Origin: Ornithobacterium rhinotracheale DSM 15997
Lineage (GTDB): Bacteria; Bacteroidota; Bacteroidia; Flavobacteriales; Weeksellaceae
DNA length: 64,000 nt
Assembly (NCBI RefSeq): GCF_000265465.1
Contig: NC_018016.1
Span: forward strand, 2,098,001 to 2,162,000
Reading direction: 5' to 3'
Part shown: positions 9,120-16,000 of the stretch, in pieces
Numbering within the stretch: position 1 is the stretch's first letter
Layout: each line of letters begins with the position of its first letter
Translations under genes and position numbers: made by a program
The notes under the pieces: generated by a model
The model's database searches: none
Seen by the model: only the letters and a program-made list of their open reading frames with translations
Told to the model about the DNA's origin: nothing

Positions 9120-9438
9120 ACGAGTGTGCTTTTTGAGTTAAACTTTCTAAGTAATCCGCTGTACTTTTTATCACATGAAATTCCATAAGTTGTCGGATGC
9201 TTCCTAAAGTGTAGAAGTATTGTCCATGGACTTTAGCATAGGTGATTTCATTGTTCTGTCGCATACGCCAAAGTGTTTTCTCACTTAAATGGAGGTATTG
9301 GCATACTTCGTGGTTATTGAGCCATAATTGGTCAATGATTTCTGTTGATTGAGATTGTTTTTGGATATACGCTTTAATAAATTGGATTTCTTGGCGTAAT
9401 TGTAACCATTGGTTCTCTTCAATAGTGATTAATTTCAT
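9091..9438 (-). CDS. Excisionase-like HTH protein (Xis2c-type position)
   Basis: The 115-residue protein has an HTH_17/MerR-like motif, NHEVCQYLHLSEKTLWRMRQNNEITYAKVHGQYFYTL in outline (about residues 43-79). The pattern is the same as the second HTH gene in this operon: aromatic contacts after a short wing. It is the first gene of the presumed excision operon, directly downstream of the repeat-rich 9439-9708 interval and of rteC. A 29-base overlap with the primase/helicase gene supports co-transcription. Role as excisionase or regulator is inferred from position and fold. Confidence 0.8.
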   Translation of the reverse strand: MKLITIEENQWLQLRQEIQFIKAYIQKQSQSTEIIDQLWLNNHEVCQYLHLSEKTLWRMRQNNEITYAKVHGQYFYTLGSIRQLMEFHVIKSTADYLESLTQKAHSYVQKGRHIK

Positions 9439-9708
9439 TGCTTCTGATTTTATCGTTTATCTGAGGACAAAGTTCAGAAGACCGAGGCGATGATAACGCC
9501 AAGTTTTGCCAATGGGTAGATAGAAAATTAGCACATTTTAACGAATTTATATTTATGCCTTAATAATCATGAATTTAGAGCAAAAAAAAGACGCTTAAAG
9601 CGACTAATAATCATTTTGAAGTTAGTAAAGTAAGTAGTGTGAGTGCGTTTTGCCAATGGGTGTTTATGGGTGTTTTTCTCTTATGCCCAATAAATGGGCA
9701 AAAGCAAA
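9439..9708 (-). promoter_or_regulatory. Repeat-rich control region of the presumed excision operon
   Basis: This 270-base gap between rteC and the first HTH gene holds several short repeats. A 15-base direct repeat, GTTTTGCCAATGGGT, occurs at 9503-9517 and 9647-9661. A tandem 10-mer ATGGGTGTTT x2 lies at 9656-9675. An inverted repeat TGCCCA-5-TGGGCA lies at 9684-9700. A weak -7 match on the minus strand (GAACTTTG) lies at 9467-9474. In CTnDOT, RteC binds repeats upstream of the xis2c promoter, so these are candidate RteC or excisionase sites; no binding can be shown here. Confidence 0.5.
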
Positions 9709-10551
9709 CTATAAATTTTTATTGATATAGTTTTGCAAAGAAGATTGTAATTGATCAATAAATAAGGTTTGAGATTTTGAACGAAATTTCATACGATGAA
9801 AGGAGTGATTAATATCCTTGAGTTCCACTTTAAATATCCTTTGAAAAGCAAAAGAGATAGCGCTCAGGTTGGTGTTTCCATTGGAAATAGCACCAGAACA
9901 ATATAATGCATAGATTAGCTCCACAAGGGCATTTTTAGAAGCACTCCATTCCAAGGAATGTTCAAAATCCTCTATATCTTCGTATTGTTTTTCAGTTGTC
10001 CTGAATAATAGATAATCATAAAATAACTCACGAGCGATAATTCTAGCGACTAAATAGTCATAATAAGTAGAAAAATAGGGGTCTAAATCAAAGACATGAT
10101 TTTCTAATCCATCAGCAAGATTAATAGCGAAACGCTTAAAGTAGAGAGCATCTTTATCATTTCTGCCCGACCAATAGTACCGATAAAAATCATCTGATTT
10201 TAGAAAATAATCATAACGCTCTCGGCATCTTTCCTCCTCATCACTAAAGTATTTTTTAGTAAAGTCATTGATAGAGGTAGGGCGTAGCATTTCTGTACGA
10301 TACACTCGATTGTAAAAGATTAATTTCCCCTGAATATTGGGTTTGATATGTCGAAAGAAATAGATTTCTTCATCATCATCTTCAAAGCCTTTTTGTAAAA
10401 CCTCTTTACGAAATTCTTGCAATTTATCATTTAGGTAAATCACCATCTTAAGTGCTTCCTGCGTAATTTGCTTGGTTTCAAACGTTACTTTTTTTTCTTC
10501 CTTTTCAATCTCTTGTTCAATTCGTCTGAACATGTTTACATAATGCGACAT
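9709..10551 (-). CDS. rteC: RteC family regulator of ICE excision
   Basis: The protein matches the RteC family along its length: IYFFRHIKPNIQGKLIFYNRVYRTE, then RYYWSGRNDKDALYFKRF, then a YDYLVARIIARELFYDYL helix, and a C-terminal WSASKNALVELIYALYCSGAI segment. In CTnDOT, RteC is a winged-helix activator that switches on the excision operon after tetracycline induction through RteA/RteB; no rteA or rteB is seen in this window. I chose the ATG at 10551 (280 residues). Alternatives are 10599, which adds a 16-residue non-conserved stretch, and 10533. It lies upstream of and in line with the HTH-to-topB operon. Confidence 0.85.
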   Translation of the reverse strand: MSHYVNMFRRIEQEIEKEEKKVTFETKQITQEALKMVIYLNDKLQEFRKEVLQKGFEDDDEEIYFFRHIKPNIQGKLIFYNRVYRTEMLRPTSINDFTKKYFSDEEERCRERYDYFLKSDDFYRYYWSGRNDKDALYFKRFAINLADGLENHVFDLDPYFSTYYDYLVARIIARELFYDYLLFRTTEKQYEDIEDFEHSLEWSASKNALVELIYALYCSGAISNGNTNLSAISFAFQRIFKVELKDINHSFHRMKFRSKSQTLFIDQLQSSLQNYINKNL

Positions 10552-10599
10552 ATTAGATTTTTTAAAATTAAGACTAAAAAAATAAGCATTAATTATCAC

Positions 10600-11016
10600 A
10601 AACTAAAATAGGGAGAAAGAAGAAAATCAAACAAGAAACAAAATTTACATTCAAATAAATCCTGTAATAAAACTTTGTATGTATTTGCAGGCTGCACGCC
10701 GCAAGCGTGCTCCTCTATGGATGCCGACTTGCAGCGTGCAGCCTGCAAAGCAAAGTTACAAGATTTTTTTTTGAAAGTAAATAAGTGTATATTTGCGGTA
10801 TTGAGTTTTCAATGAAAATCAGTGAAATTCAAGGAAGCAAGTTGAGTTACTAATTCGTTACCTGATGTTTTAAAAATACTTGTAATGTTTTGGTATTTAG
10901 ATAGATGAAGAATCTATACATTTTTTAAAATAAATGATTCTCAAACACCCCAATATCCAAATCCATTTCGTAACTTTATCTTCTCAAAGTAATCATTTAA
11001 CCCTAAAAAATCAATT
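10600..11016. other. Intergenic region likely to contain the ICE/chromosome junction
   Basis: No convincing gene lies in these 417 bases. They hold the 22-base inverted repeat at 10684-10749, a GTATATTTGC 10-mer at 10787-10796 that fits the GTANNTTTGC core reported for CTnDOT-type attachment sites, and a weak -7 element TAACTTTA at 10971-10978 for the downstream SDR gene. To the left all genes are element-type; to the right all are chromosomal. The exact junction cannot be set without an unoccupied relative or the other element end. Confidence 0.5.
10684..10749. repeat. GC-rich inverted repeat, strong hairpin
   Basis: A 22-base arm at 10684-10705 pairs with 10728-10749 with one mismatch (TTTGCAGGCTGCACGC is perfect), around a 22-base loop. 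The left arm region also contains a smaller hairpin, GCACGC-CGCAA-GCGTGC. It is far more GC-rich than its surroundings. It could be a REP-like repeat, a recombination site or a terminator lacking a long T run; I cannot decide among these. Confidence 0.7.
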
Positions 11017-11796
11017 ATGGATACCAAAAAATTCTTTGATCTAAGTGGCAAAACAGCCATTGTTACAGGAGGTGCCAACGGAATCGGCAAAGCGTGTTGC
11101 GAAGTTTTAGCCGCTTTCGGTGCCAAAGTAGTCGTGGCGGATTATGACCTAGAAACTGCGAAAAAAACGGCTCAAGAAATTGAACAATCTGGCGGAAAGG
11201 CAATTGCCATAAAATGTGATAACTTCAAAGACGAAGATTTAGTAAATCTCGTGGAGGAAACCGTGAAACAATTTGGCAGTTTAGAAATCCTCGTCAATAA
11301 TGTTGGCGGTGGAGGCGGAGGCAAGGAAAGCCCTTACAAAATCGAGGTAGGGCAGTTCAAAAAAGTATTTGAAATGAATGTTTTTAGTACATGGCGACTT
11401 TGCCAGCTTGTGGCTCCTCATATGGAAAAAAGCGGCTACGGAAGTATCATCAATATGTCGTCTATGGCTTCGATCAATAAAAGTCCAGCCATCAGTGCTT
11501 ATGCTTCTTCCAAAGCGGCGATTAATCACATGACGCGCAATTTGGCATACGACTATGGACCTGCCAATATTCGTGTAAACGCAGTGGGACCTGGTGCCAC
11601 TCGCACCCACGCATTGAGCACGGTGCTCACGCCCGAAATCGAAAAAGCGATGTTGAAGCATACACCAATCCATCGTTTGGGAGAGCCAGAAGATATTGCG
11701 GGAGCGGTACTCTACTTTGCATCGCCTATCTCAAGCTGGGTGAGCGGACAAGTCATCTTTGTGAATGGTGGGGGCGAACAAACTTTAGATATGTAA
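11017..11796 (+). CDS. hdhA: SDR oxidoreductase, 7-alpha-hydroxysteroid dehydrogenase-like
   Basis: A classical 259-residue short-chain dehydrogenase. The cofactor motif TGGANGIG is at 17-24, and Asp42 after the second strand favours NAD(H) over NADP(H). NNVGGGGGG begins at 94. The catalytic residues are N121, S149, Y162 and K166. The glycine run after NNV, the SQLVAPxMEK-like helix (CQLVAPHMEK) and the C-terminal HTPIHRLGEPEDIAGA and WVSGQVIFVNGGG closely recall E. coli HdhA, which oxidises the 7-alpha hydroxyl of bile acids. The true substrate is not certain. It is the first chromosomal-looking gene beside the ICE and ends in its own terminator. Confidence 0.82.
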   Translation: MDTKKFFDLSGKTAIVTGGANGIGKACCEVLAAFGAKVVVADYDLETAKKTAQEIEQSGGKAIAIKCDNFKDEDLVNLVEETVKQFGSLEILVNNVGGGGGGKESPYKIEVGQFKKVFEMNVFSTWRLCQLVAPHMEKSGYGSIINMSSMASINKSPAISAYASSKAAINHMTRNLAYDYGPANIRVNAVGPGATRTHALSTVLTPEIEKAMLKHTPIHRLGEPEDIAGAVLYFASPISSWVSGQVIFVNGGGEQTLDM

Positions 11797-11821
11797 ATCT
11801 TAAAATTAAAATAATAAAAAA

Positions 11822-11855
11822 AAACGGCAAAAATTCAATTTTTGCCGTTTTTCTG
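11822..11855 (+). terminator. Rho-independent terminator after the SDR gene
   Basis: A perfect 14-base stem (AAACGGCAAAAATT paired with its complement around one base) is followed by T-rich sequence. It sits between the converging SDR gene and ABC permease gene and could serve both. Confidence 0.8.
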
Positions 11856-11877
11856 TTTTTTGAAAAAATGATTAAAA

Positions 11878-13191
11878 TTAATATTTAATCCATTTTAGCC
11901 ATTCTTTGATAGATGGTTTCTTGCCATACATCAATATACCCACTCGGTAGATTTTTGCAGCAAACCAAACCATTAAAAATACAGAACCTACAAGCAATCC
12001 AATGGAAAGGAGAAGTTGCTCAATCGGCACGCCAAAACTGATTCTCGCCATCATCGTAACGGGCGATGTGAATGGAATGATACTGAACCAATACCCCACA
12101 GGACCGTCTGGGTTTTCAAAAATACTTATTGAGCCATATAGCCCAAGCATTAAAGGCAAAATCCCGAGCCACATAAATTGTTGAGTTTCGGTGTCGCTTT
12201 CCACCGATGCCCCAATGGCGGCAAATAGCGAACTGTAAAATAAATAGCCAAAGAAGAAATAAATAAAGAATACCGAAACAATCAACGGGATATTCATGTT
12301 TAGAATGGTGTGAATAATTTCTTTGATTTCAGAAAAATCCCCTCCCGTAGTAGTTGTAGCCATATCTCCCAATTGCTGAGCAGGGGCAAAGAATGAATCA
12401 ATCAGAGCTGGAGACACCATTAAAAAAGCTAAAATCAAAGCAATCCAAATGGTGAATTGCGTTATAGCCACCAGCGTTGAGCCCAAGATTTTTCCCATCA
12501 TTAGGTTAAAGGGTTTCACGCTTGAGATGATGATTTCTACCACACGGTTGTTTTTTTCCTCAATCACGCTACGCATTACACGCACGCCATACATCATGAT
12601 AAACATAAATGTAGCATACATTAAAATCCCTGAAAATATGGATTTTACACCTTCTTGCATTTGGTCGGTACTTTTGCTTCCGTCGTCGGATTCTTGCGTT
12701 ACAGCGATTTTTACGCTCGCTTCGGCTTCGTCCAAATCTTGTGTAGTGATGCCTTTGCGTTTAAGATTGATTTCGGTAAGCGTTTTTTCGATTTTCTTTT
12801 CAATTGTAGGAATGAGCGAAACGCCTATGTTTTTATTTGAAATAAATTCAATGCCATTTTTTAAATTAGTAAAAGCACTGTCGGTTTTGGGGATAAATAA
12901 AATTCCCGTTAAAGATTTGGAAGTGAGAATGCTATCTTTTAATCCATTAAACTCTTTGGGTGCATAAAAGGTGTATTGATTATGCTCATTGCTTTCAAAA
13001 GTTTTTTCAAAAAGCCCAGATTCGTCGATCACGGCAATGCGATTGGTTTCGTTGTTTGCCATGTTTAAAAATCCTACGACCAAGCCAAAAAGCACGATTA
13101 AAAACGGCATGGCAATCGTGAGAATGATAAATGATTTTTTACGAACTTCTACTAGAAATTCTCGTTTTGTAACTAGCCAAATTTGTTTCAT
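11878..13191 (-). CDS. ABC-2 type transporter permease (NatB/YhaP-like)
   Basis: A 437-residue membrane protein with one N-terminal membrane helix (about 20-42), a large extracytoplasmic domain (about 45-180) and a cluster of five or six C-terminal helices. MRSVIEEKNNRVVEIIISSVKPF before the helices is the usual ABC-2 permease signature. The start overlaps the ATPase gene stop by four bases (ATGA), so the two form one exporter. Relatives export sodium, antibiotics or unknown substrates; the substrate here is not known. Confidence 0.85.
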   Translation of the reverse strand: MKQIWLVTKREFLVEVRKKSFIILTIAMPFLIVLFGLVVGFLNMANNETNRIAVIDESGLFEKTFESNEHNQYTFYAPKEFNGLKDSILTSKSLTGILFIPKTDSAFTNLKNGIEFISNKNIGVSLIPTIEKKIEKTLTEINLKRKGITTQDLDEAEASVKIAVTQESDDGSKSTDQMQEGVKSIFSGILMYATFMFIMMYGVRVMRSVIEEKNNRVVEIIISSVKPFNLMMGKILGSTLVAITQFTIWIALILAFLMVSPALIDSFFAPAQQLGDMATTTTGGDFSEIKEIIHTILNMNIPLIVSVFFIYFFFGYLFYSSLFAAIGASVESDTETQQFMWLGILPLMLGLYGSISIFENPDGPVGYWFSIIPFTSPVTMMARISFGVPIEQLLLSIGLLVGSVFLMVWFAAKIYRVGILMYGKKPSIKEWLKWIKY

Positions 13192-14102
13192 AGCGATTGA
13201 TTTACAGCGTTTATAAATACTTCATTCATACTTGGGATAATTTCGGAATATTCCCCGACAATCCCTAGCGTGCAAAGTTCTTGCAAGAGCGTGTTGTCGC
13301 TTTGTTCTTTTCTAGTAGTAAAGCTTGCATAGGCTTCGTTTTCAATTAAATCTGTTATTTTGTGTTGTGCCTTAAAGTTTTGCCAAGCATCTGGTGAAGT
13401 GATTTGCAATCCGATTTTAAAATCACCTTTCTTAAAGGAATTTCTCACCGATTGAATTTCGCCATCAAGCACCTTGTTGGATTTATTGATTAAAGCCACA
13501 TAATCGCACATTTCCTCTACACTTTCCATGCGGTGCGTGGAAAAAATAATGGTAGTCCCTTTTTCCTTTAATTCTAAAATTTCATCTCGAATGATGTTGG
13601 CATTCACGGGATCAAATCCACTGAATGGCTCGTCAAAAATCAAAAGTTTTGGGTTATGCAATACGGTAACGATGAATTGAATTTTTTGCCCCATTCCTTT
13701 AGAAAGTTCAGAGAGTTTTTTGTTCCACCAGCTGCCAATGTCTAGCTTATCAAACCAGTATTTGAGCTTTTGCTTGGCATCGTTTCTGGAAAGCCCTTTG
13801 AGTTGAGCGAGATAAATGGCTTGTTCGCCTACTTTCATATTTTTATACAATCCGCGTTCCTCTGGCATGTAGCCAATTGCAGAAATATGATTTGGGGCTA
13901 ATTTTTCCCCATCGAGTATGATTTCGCCCGTGTCGGGCATTGTAATTTGGTTGATAATACGGATGAAAGTAGTTTTTCCAGCACCATTGGGACCCAGTAA
14001 GCCATAAATTGATGCTTTAGGAATTTCTATGCTAAAATTGTTTAGAGCTACTTTATTGCCATATTTCTTGCTGATATTTTTTGCAATTAAAAGCGATTCC
14101 AT
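13188..14102 (-). CDS. ABC transporter ATP-binding protein
   Basis: The 304-residue ATPase has Walker A GPNGAGKTT (about 38-46), a signature ELSKGMGQK in place of LSGGQ, and Walker B LLIFDEPFSGFDP, with the switch histidine in FSTHRMES. The C-terminal 80 residues resemble the DUF4162 domain common in ABC-2 exporters. It precedes and overlaps the permease gene. A -7 element lies 21 bases before its start, directly downstream of the terminator of the deacetylase gene. Confidence 0.9.
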   Translation of the reverse strand: MESLLIAKNISKKYGNKVALNNFSIEIPKASIYGLLGPNGAGKTTFIRIINQITMPDTGEIILDGEKLAPNHISAIGYMPEERGLYKNMKVGEQAIYLAQLKGLSRNDAKQKLKYWFDKLDIGSWWNKKLSELSKGMGQKIQFIVTVLHNPKLLIFDEPFSGFDPVNANIIRDEILELKEKGTTIIFSTHRMESVEEMCDYVALINKSNKVLDGEIQSVRNSFKKGDFKIGLQITSPDAWQNFKAQHKITDLIENEAYASFTTRKEQSDNTLLQELCTLGIVGEYSEIIPSMNEVFINAVNQSL

Positions 14103-14123
14103 AGTTTGTTTTAATGATTGTTA

Positions 14124-14131
14124 CAAATATA
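14124..14131 (-). promoter_or_regulatory. -7 element of the ABC exporter operon
   Basis: TATATTTG on the minus strand lies 21 bases before the ATPase start, immediately after the T run of the upstream terminator. No TTTG box is visible at the expected distance. Confidence 0.5.
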
Positions 14132-14162
14132 AAAAAAAGTCTGAAGTATTAATTCAGACTTT
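14131..14162 (-). terminator. Terminator of the deacetylase gene, overlapping its stop codon
   Basis: A perfect 10-base stem (AAAGTCTGAA with its complement, 7-base loop) at 14136-14162 is followed on the minus strand by a run of T. The stop codon of the deacetylase gene lies inside the hairpin. Confidence 0.75.
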
Positions 14163-15660
14163 GATTTTGTGTTGAAATATTATTTTCGCCTTTTATTGGT
14201 TTTCTAAATCGGTAAGCATGCCCGTTTTGTAGATTTTGATCGGCAAGCAACTGAGCCACTGTTACAAAATGATACCCTTTAGCTTTTAAATTTTTAATCA
14301 CCTCAGGAATGGCTTCTACCGTGGTTTTGTGGATGTCGTGCGCTAGCAGAATGGCGTTGGGTTCTGCTTTGCTCAAGCGTTCTGCCACGATTTTAGAGTT
14401 TTTGATACGCCAGTCTTCTGGATCGATGTTCCATAAGATAAAAGGTTTTTTTACCACTTTTTTTACCGTTGGGCTAATTGAACCATATGGCGGACGCAAA
14501 TAGTCTGATCTTTTTCCAATTAATTCTTCCAGCACATCATCGGTTCTATCAACTTCCTCTTGCACTTTTGCCGCACTCAGTTTCTTTAAATCTTTGTGAT
14601 CCCAAGTGTGGCTTTCAATTTCGTGCCCTTCGCTATAAGCACGCTGAATTGTTTTTTGCTGCACTTGTGCCGATTTTCCAAGTACGAAAAATGTGGCTTT
14701 TACATTATTTTCTTTTAAAATATCGAGCAATTGAGGTGTGTAATCAGACGGGCCATCGTCAAAAGTGAGTGCAACACAAGGCACTTTGCTACAATCTACG
14801 GCTACCTCTTCGGGTTGTTGAGGTAGAATTTCATCTTCCTCTTCCTCCTGAACAGGCTGATTGTTTACTAAATTTAAGAAAGAAGGCTTTAAATAAGTAT
14901 CCATTTTAGCCTTAGGCAATTCAATAGAGATTTCGCCCATGTAGCCAGGTGCTACGGAATATTTATCAAAAATAAATTTCCAATCGCCATTTGGCAGCAG
15001 AATCATAGTTTTGTAGTTTTCGCCACTAGCTTCGGTTCCCTCTGCAATGCTTGGCAATAATCTTTCAAACATTTTTTCTTTGTCGGCATTAGGAATTTCT
15101 TTGTTGTTAAAGATTTTATTTTTAATCGTATCGCTTACAATTTGTTTAGCCTCTTCAGCAAAAGCTCTGAAATCGTTTATATTATTAAATACATTTTCGA
15201 TTCTCAGTTTTTTCTTTTTGTTTAAATCGTAGTAGTGTGTAAAGAATTGCTTGGTAGAATTATTCCCATAAGAAGCCTCGCGCTCAATCAAGAAAACAAT
15301 TACATTGTCGTTGTTTTGTAAAACTTCAAAATGTTGATTAAAATCAATTGGTGCTGGATGAACGATAAGCGAATCTGCACTTTTATTTTCGTTGGTTAAT
15401 CTCTTAAACTCAGTCTCAAAATCGTGCACAAAATTATACTCATATTCGTTGATGAAAGGGTAGCTCGTGGTCTCTGGATACGAAGCCAAAAAACGATAAG
15501 CGGCACTATCATTTCCTATTTTGATTGTTTGTACTAGGATTTCATCTTGTTGAGCATCTTCTGTTTCAATTAGAGTAGAGGGAGCAGCATCTTTGCCATT
15601 ATTTTTACAAGCGTAAAAAAAGATAGACAAGATACTGAATAGAAATAATGTTTTTTTCAT
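14149..15660 (-). CDS. Polysaccharide deacetylase lipoprotein with PdaC/RsiV-like N-terminal domain
   Basis: From the ATG at 15660 the product is 503 residues and begins with a lipoprotein signal (MKKTLFLFSILSIFFYAC, Cys18). A longer reading from 15726 would put extra residues before the signal and would start at the -7 element, so I reject it. Residues about 40-275 resemble the DUF4163/DUF3298 domain of PdaC and RsiV. The NodB deacetylase domain follows: LTFDDGPSDYTP with the metal Asp, SHTWDHKDL with the metal His pair, and LRPPYG. It probably deacetylates peptidoglycan or another envelope glycan outside the inner membrane. Confidence 0.87.
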   Translation of the reverse strand: MKKTLFLFSILSIFFYACKNNGKDAAPSTLIETEDAQQDEILVQTIKIGNDSAAYRFLASYPETTSYPFINEYEYNFVHDFETEFKRLTNENKSADSLIVHPAPIDFNQHFEVLQNNDNVIVFLIEREASYGNNSTKQFFTHYYDLNKKKKLRIENVFNNINDFRAFAEEAKQIVSDTIKNKIFNNKEIPNADKEKMFERLLPSIAEGTEASGENYKTMILLPNGDWKFIFDKYSVAPGYMGEISIELPKAKMDTYLKPSFLNLVNNQPVQEEEEDEILPQQPEEVAVDCSKVPCVALTFDDGPSDYTPQLLDILKENNVKATFFVLGKSAQVQQKTIQRAYSEGHEIESHTWDHKDLKKLSAAKVQEEVDRTDDVLEELIGKRSDYLRPPYGSISPTVKKVVKKPFILWNIDPEDWRIKNSKIVAERLSKAEPNAILLAHDIHKTTVEAIPEVIKNLKAKGYHFVTVAQLLADQNLQNGHAYRFRKPIKGENNISTQNQSLN

Positions 15661-15723
15661 TGATTTGTAAAGTAAATATAAGGTTTGATTTAGGTTGGTC
15701 GTGAGCTTTCGCAAAACGAACGC

Positions 15724-15731
15724 CAAAATTA
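15724..15731 (-). promoter_or_regulatory. -7 element of the deacetylase gene
   Basis: TAATTTTG on the minus strand, about 63 bases before the ATG at 15660. Its position supports the shorter start. Confidence 0.45.
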
Positions 15732-15837
15732 AGCCATTTTTCAGATATTCGGGAAATACTTTTTCATAAAAAACTTTTTAGAATGAGTTAAAACAATATT
15801 TTTGCTACGATTGTTTTAATTCTAGCAAACAAATTGT

Positions 15838-15845
15838 TACCTTTG
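15838..15845 (+). promoter_or_regulatory. -7 element ahead of the TPP riboswitch
   Basis: TACCTTTG fits TAnnTTTG and lies 18 bases upstream of the first riboswitch helix, the right distance for a transcript starting just before the aptamer. No correctly spaced TTTG box was found. Confidence 0.5.
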
Positions 15846-15862
15846 TCTCAATAAAATCATAA

Positions 15863-15940
15863 AAGGGGTGCTTTCTGAAAATGCAGAAGGCTGAGATTAT
15901 ACTCTTAGAACTTGGGCAGGTAATGCTGCCAAAGAATTAT
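15863..15940 (+). ncRNA. TPP riboswitch (THI element)
   Basis: The conserved thi-box pieces appear in order: GGGGTGC (15865-15871), GGCTGAGA (15889-15896), then GAACTTGGGCAGGTAATGCTGCC (about 15908-15930 in total), containing the GGTAAT core and its closing helix. It lies about 60 bases upstream of the TonB receptor ATG. Thiamin pyrophosphate riboswitches controlling outer-membrane receptors are known in Bacteroidota. No obvious intrinsic terminator follows the aptamer, so control is probably at translation initiation. Confidence 0.93.
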
Positions 15941-16000
15941 CTTCAGGATTGAAAGTTGCACTCTTTTTATGCATATGAATTTAGAAATTTATTAAATTTT

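Noticed and set aside
10812-10853. Tiny frame of 13 codons downstream of the GTATATTTGC 10-mer
   Set aside because: Too short to support; no -33 box at the right distance, no recognisable peptide and no terminator directly after it.
11281-11673. Open frame on the minus strand inside the SDR gene
   Set aside because: It is antisense to a complete, motif-bearing gene and its translation has no family features; similar antisense frames inside uvrA, pncB, ddl and folP were rejected for the same reason.
15660-15726. Longer N-terminus for the deacetylase
   Set aside because: It would bury the lipoprotein signal behind 22 residues and start at the -7 element.
15956-16000. TTG start for the TonB receptor
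   Set aside because: The ATG at 16001 gives a clean signal peptide; the TTG would add 15 residues directly after the riboswitch helix.
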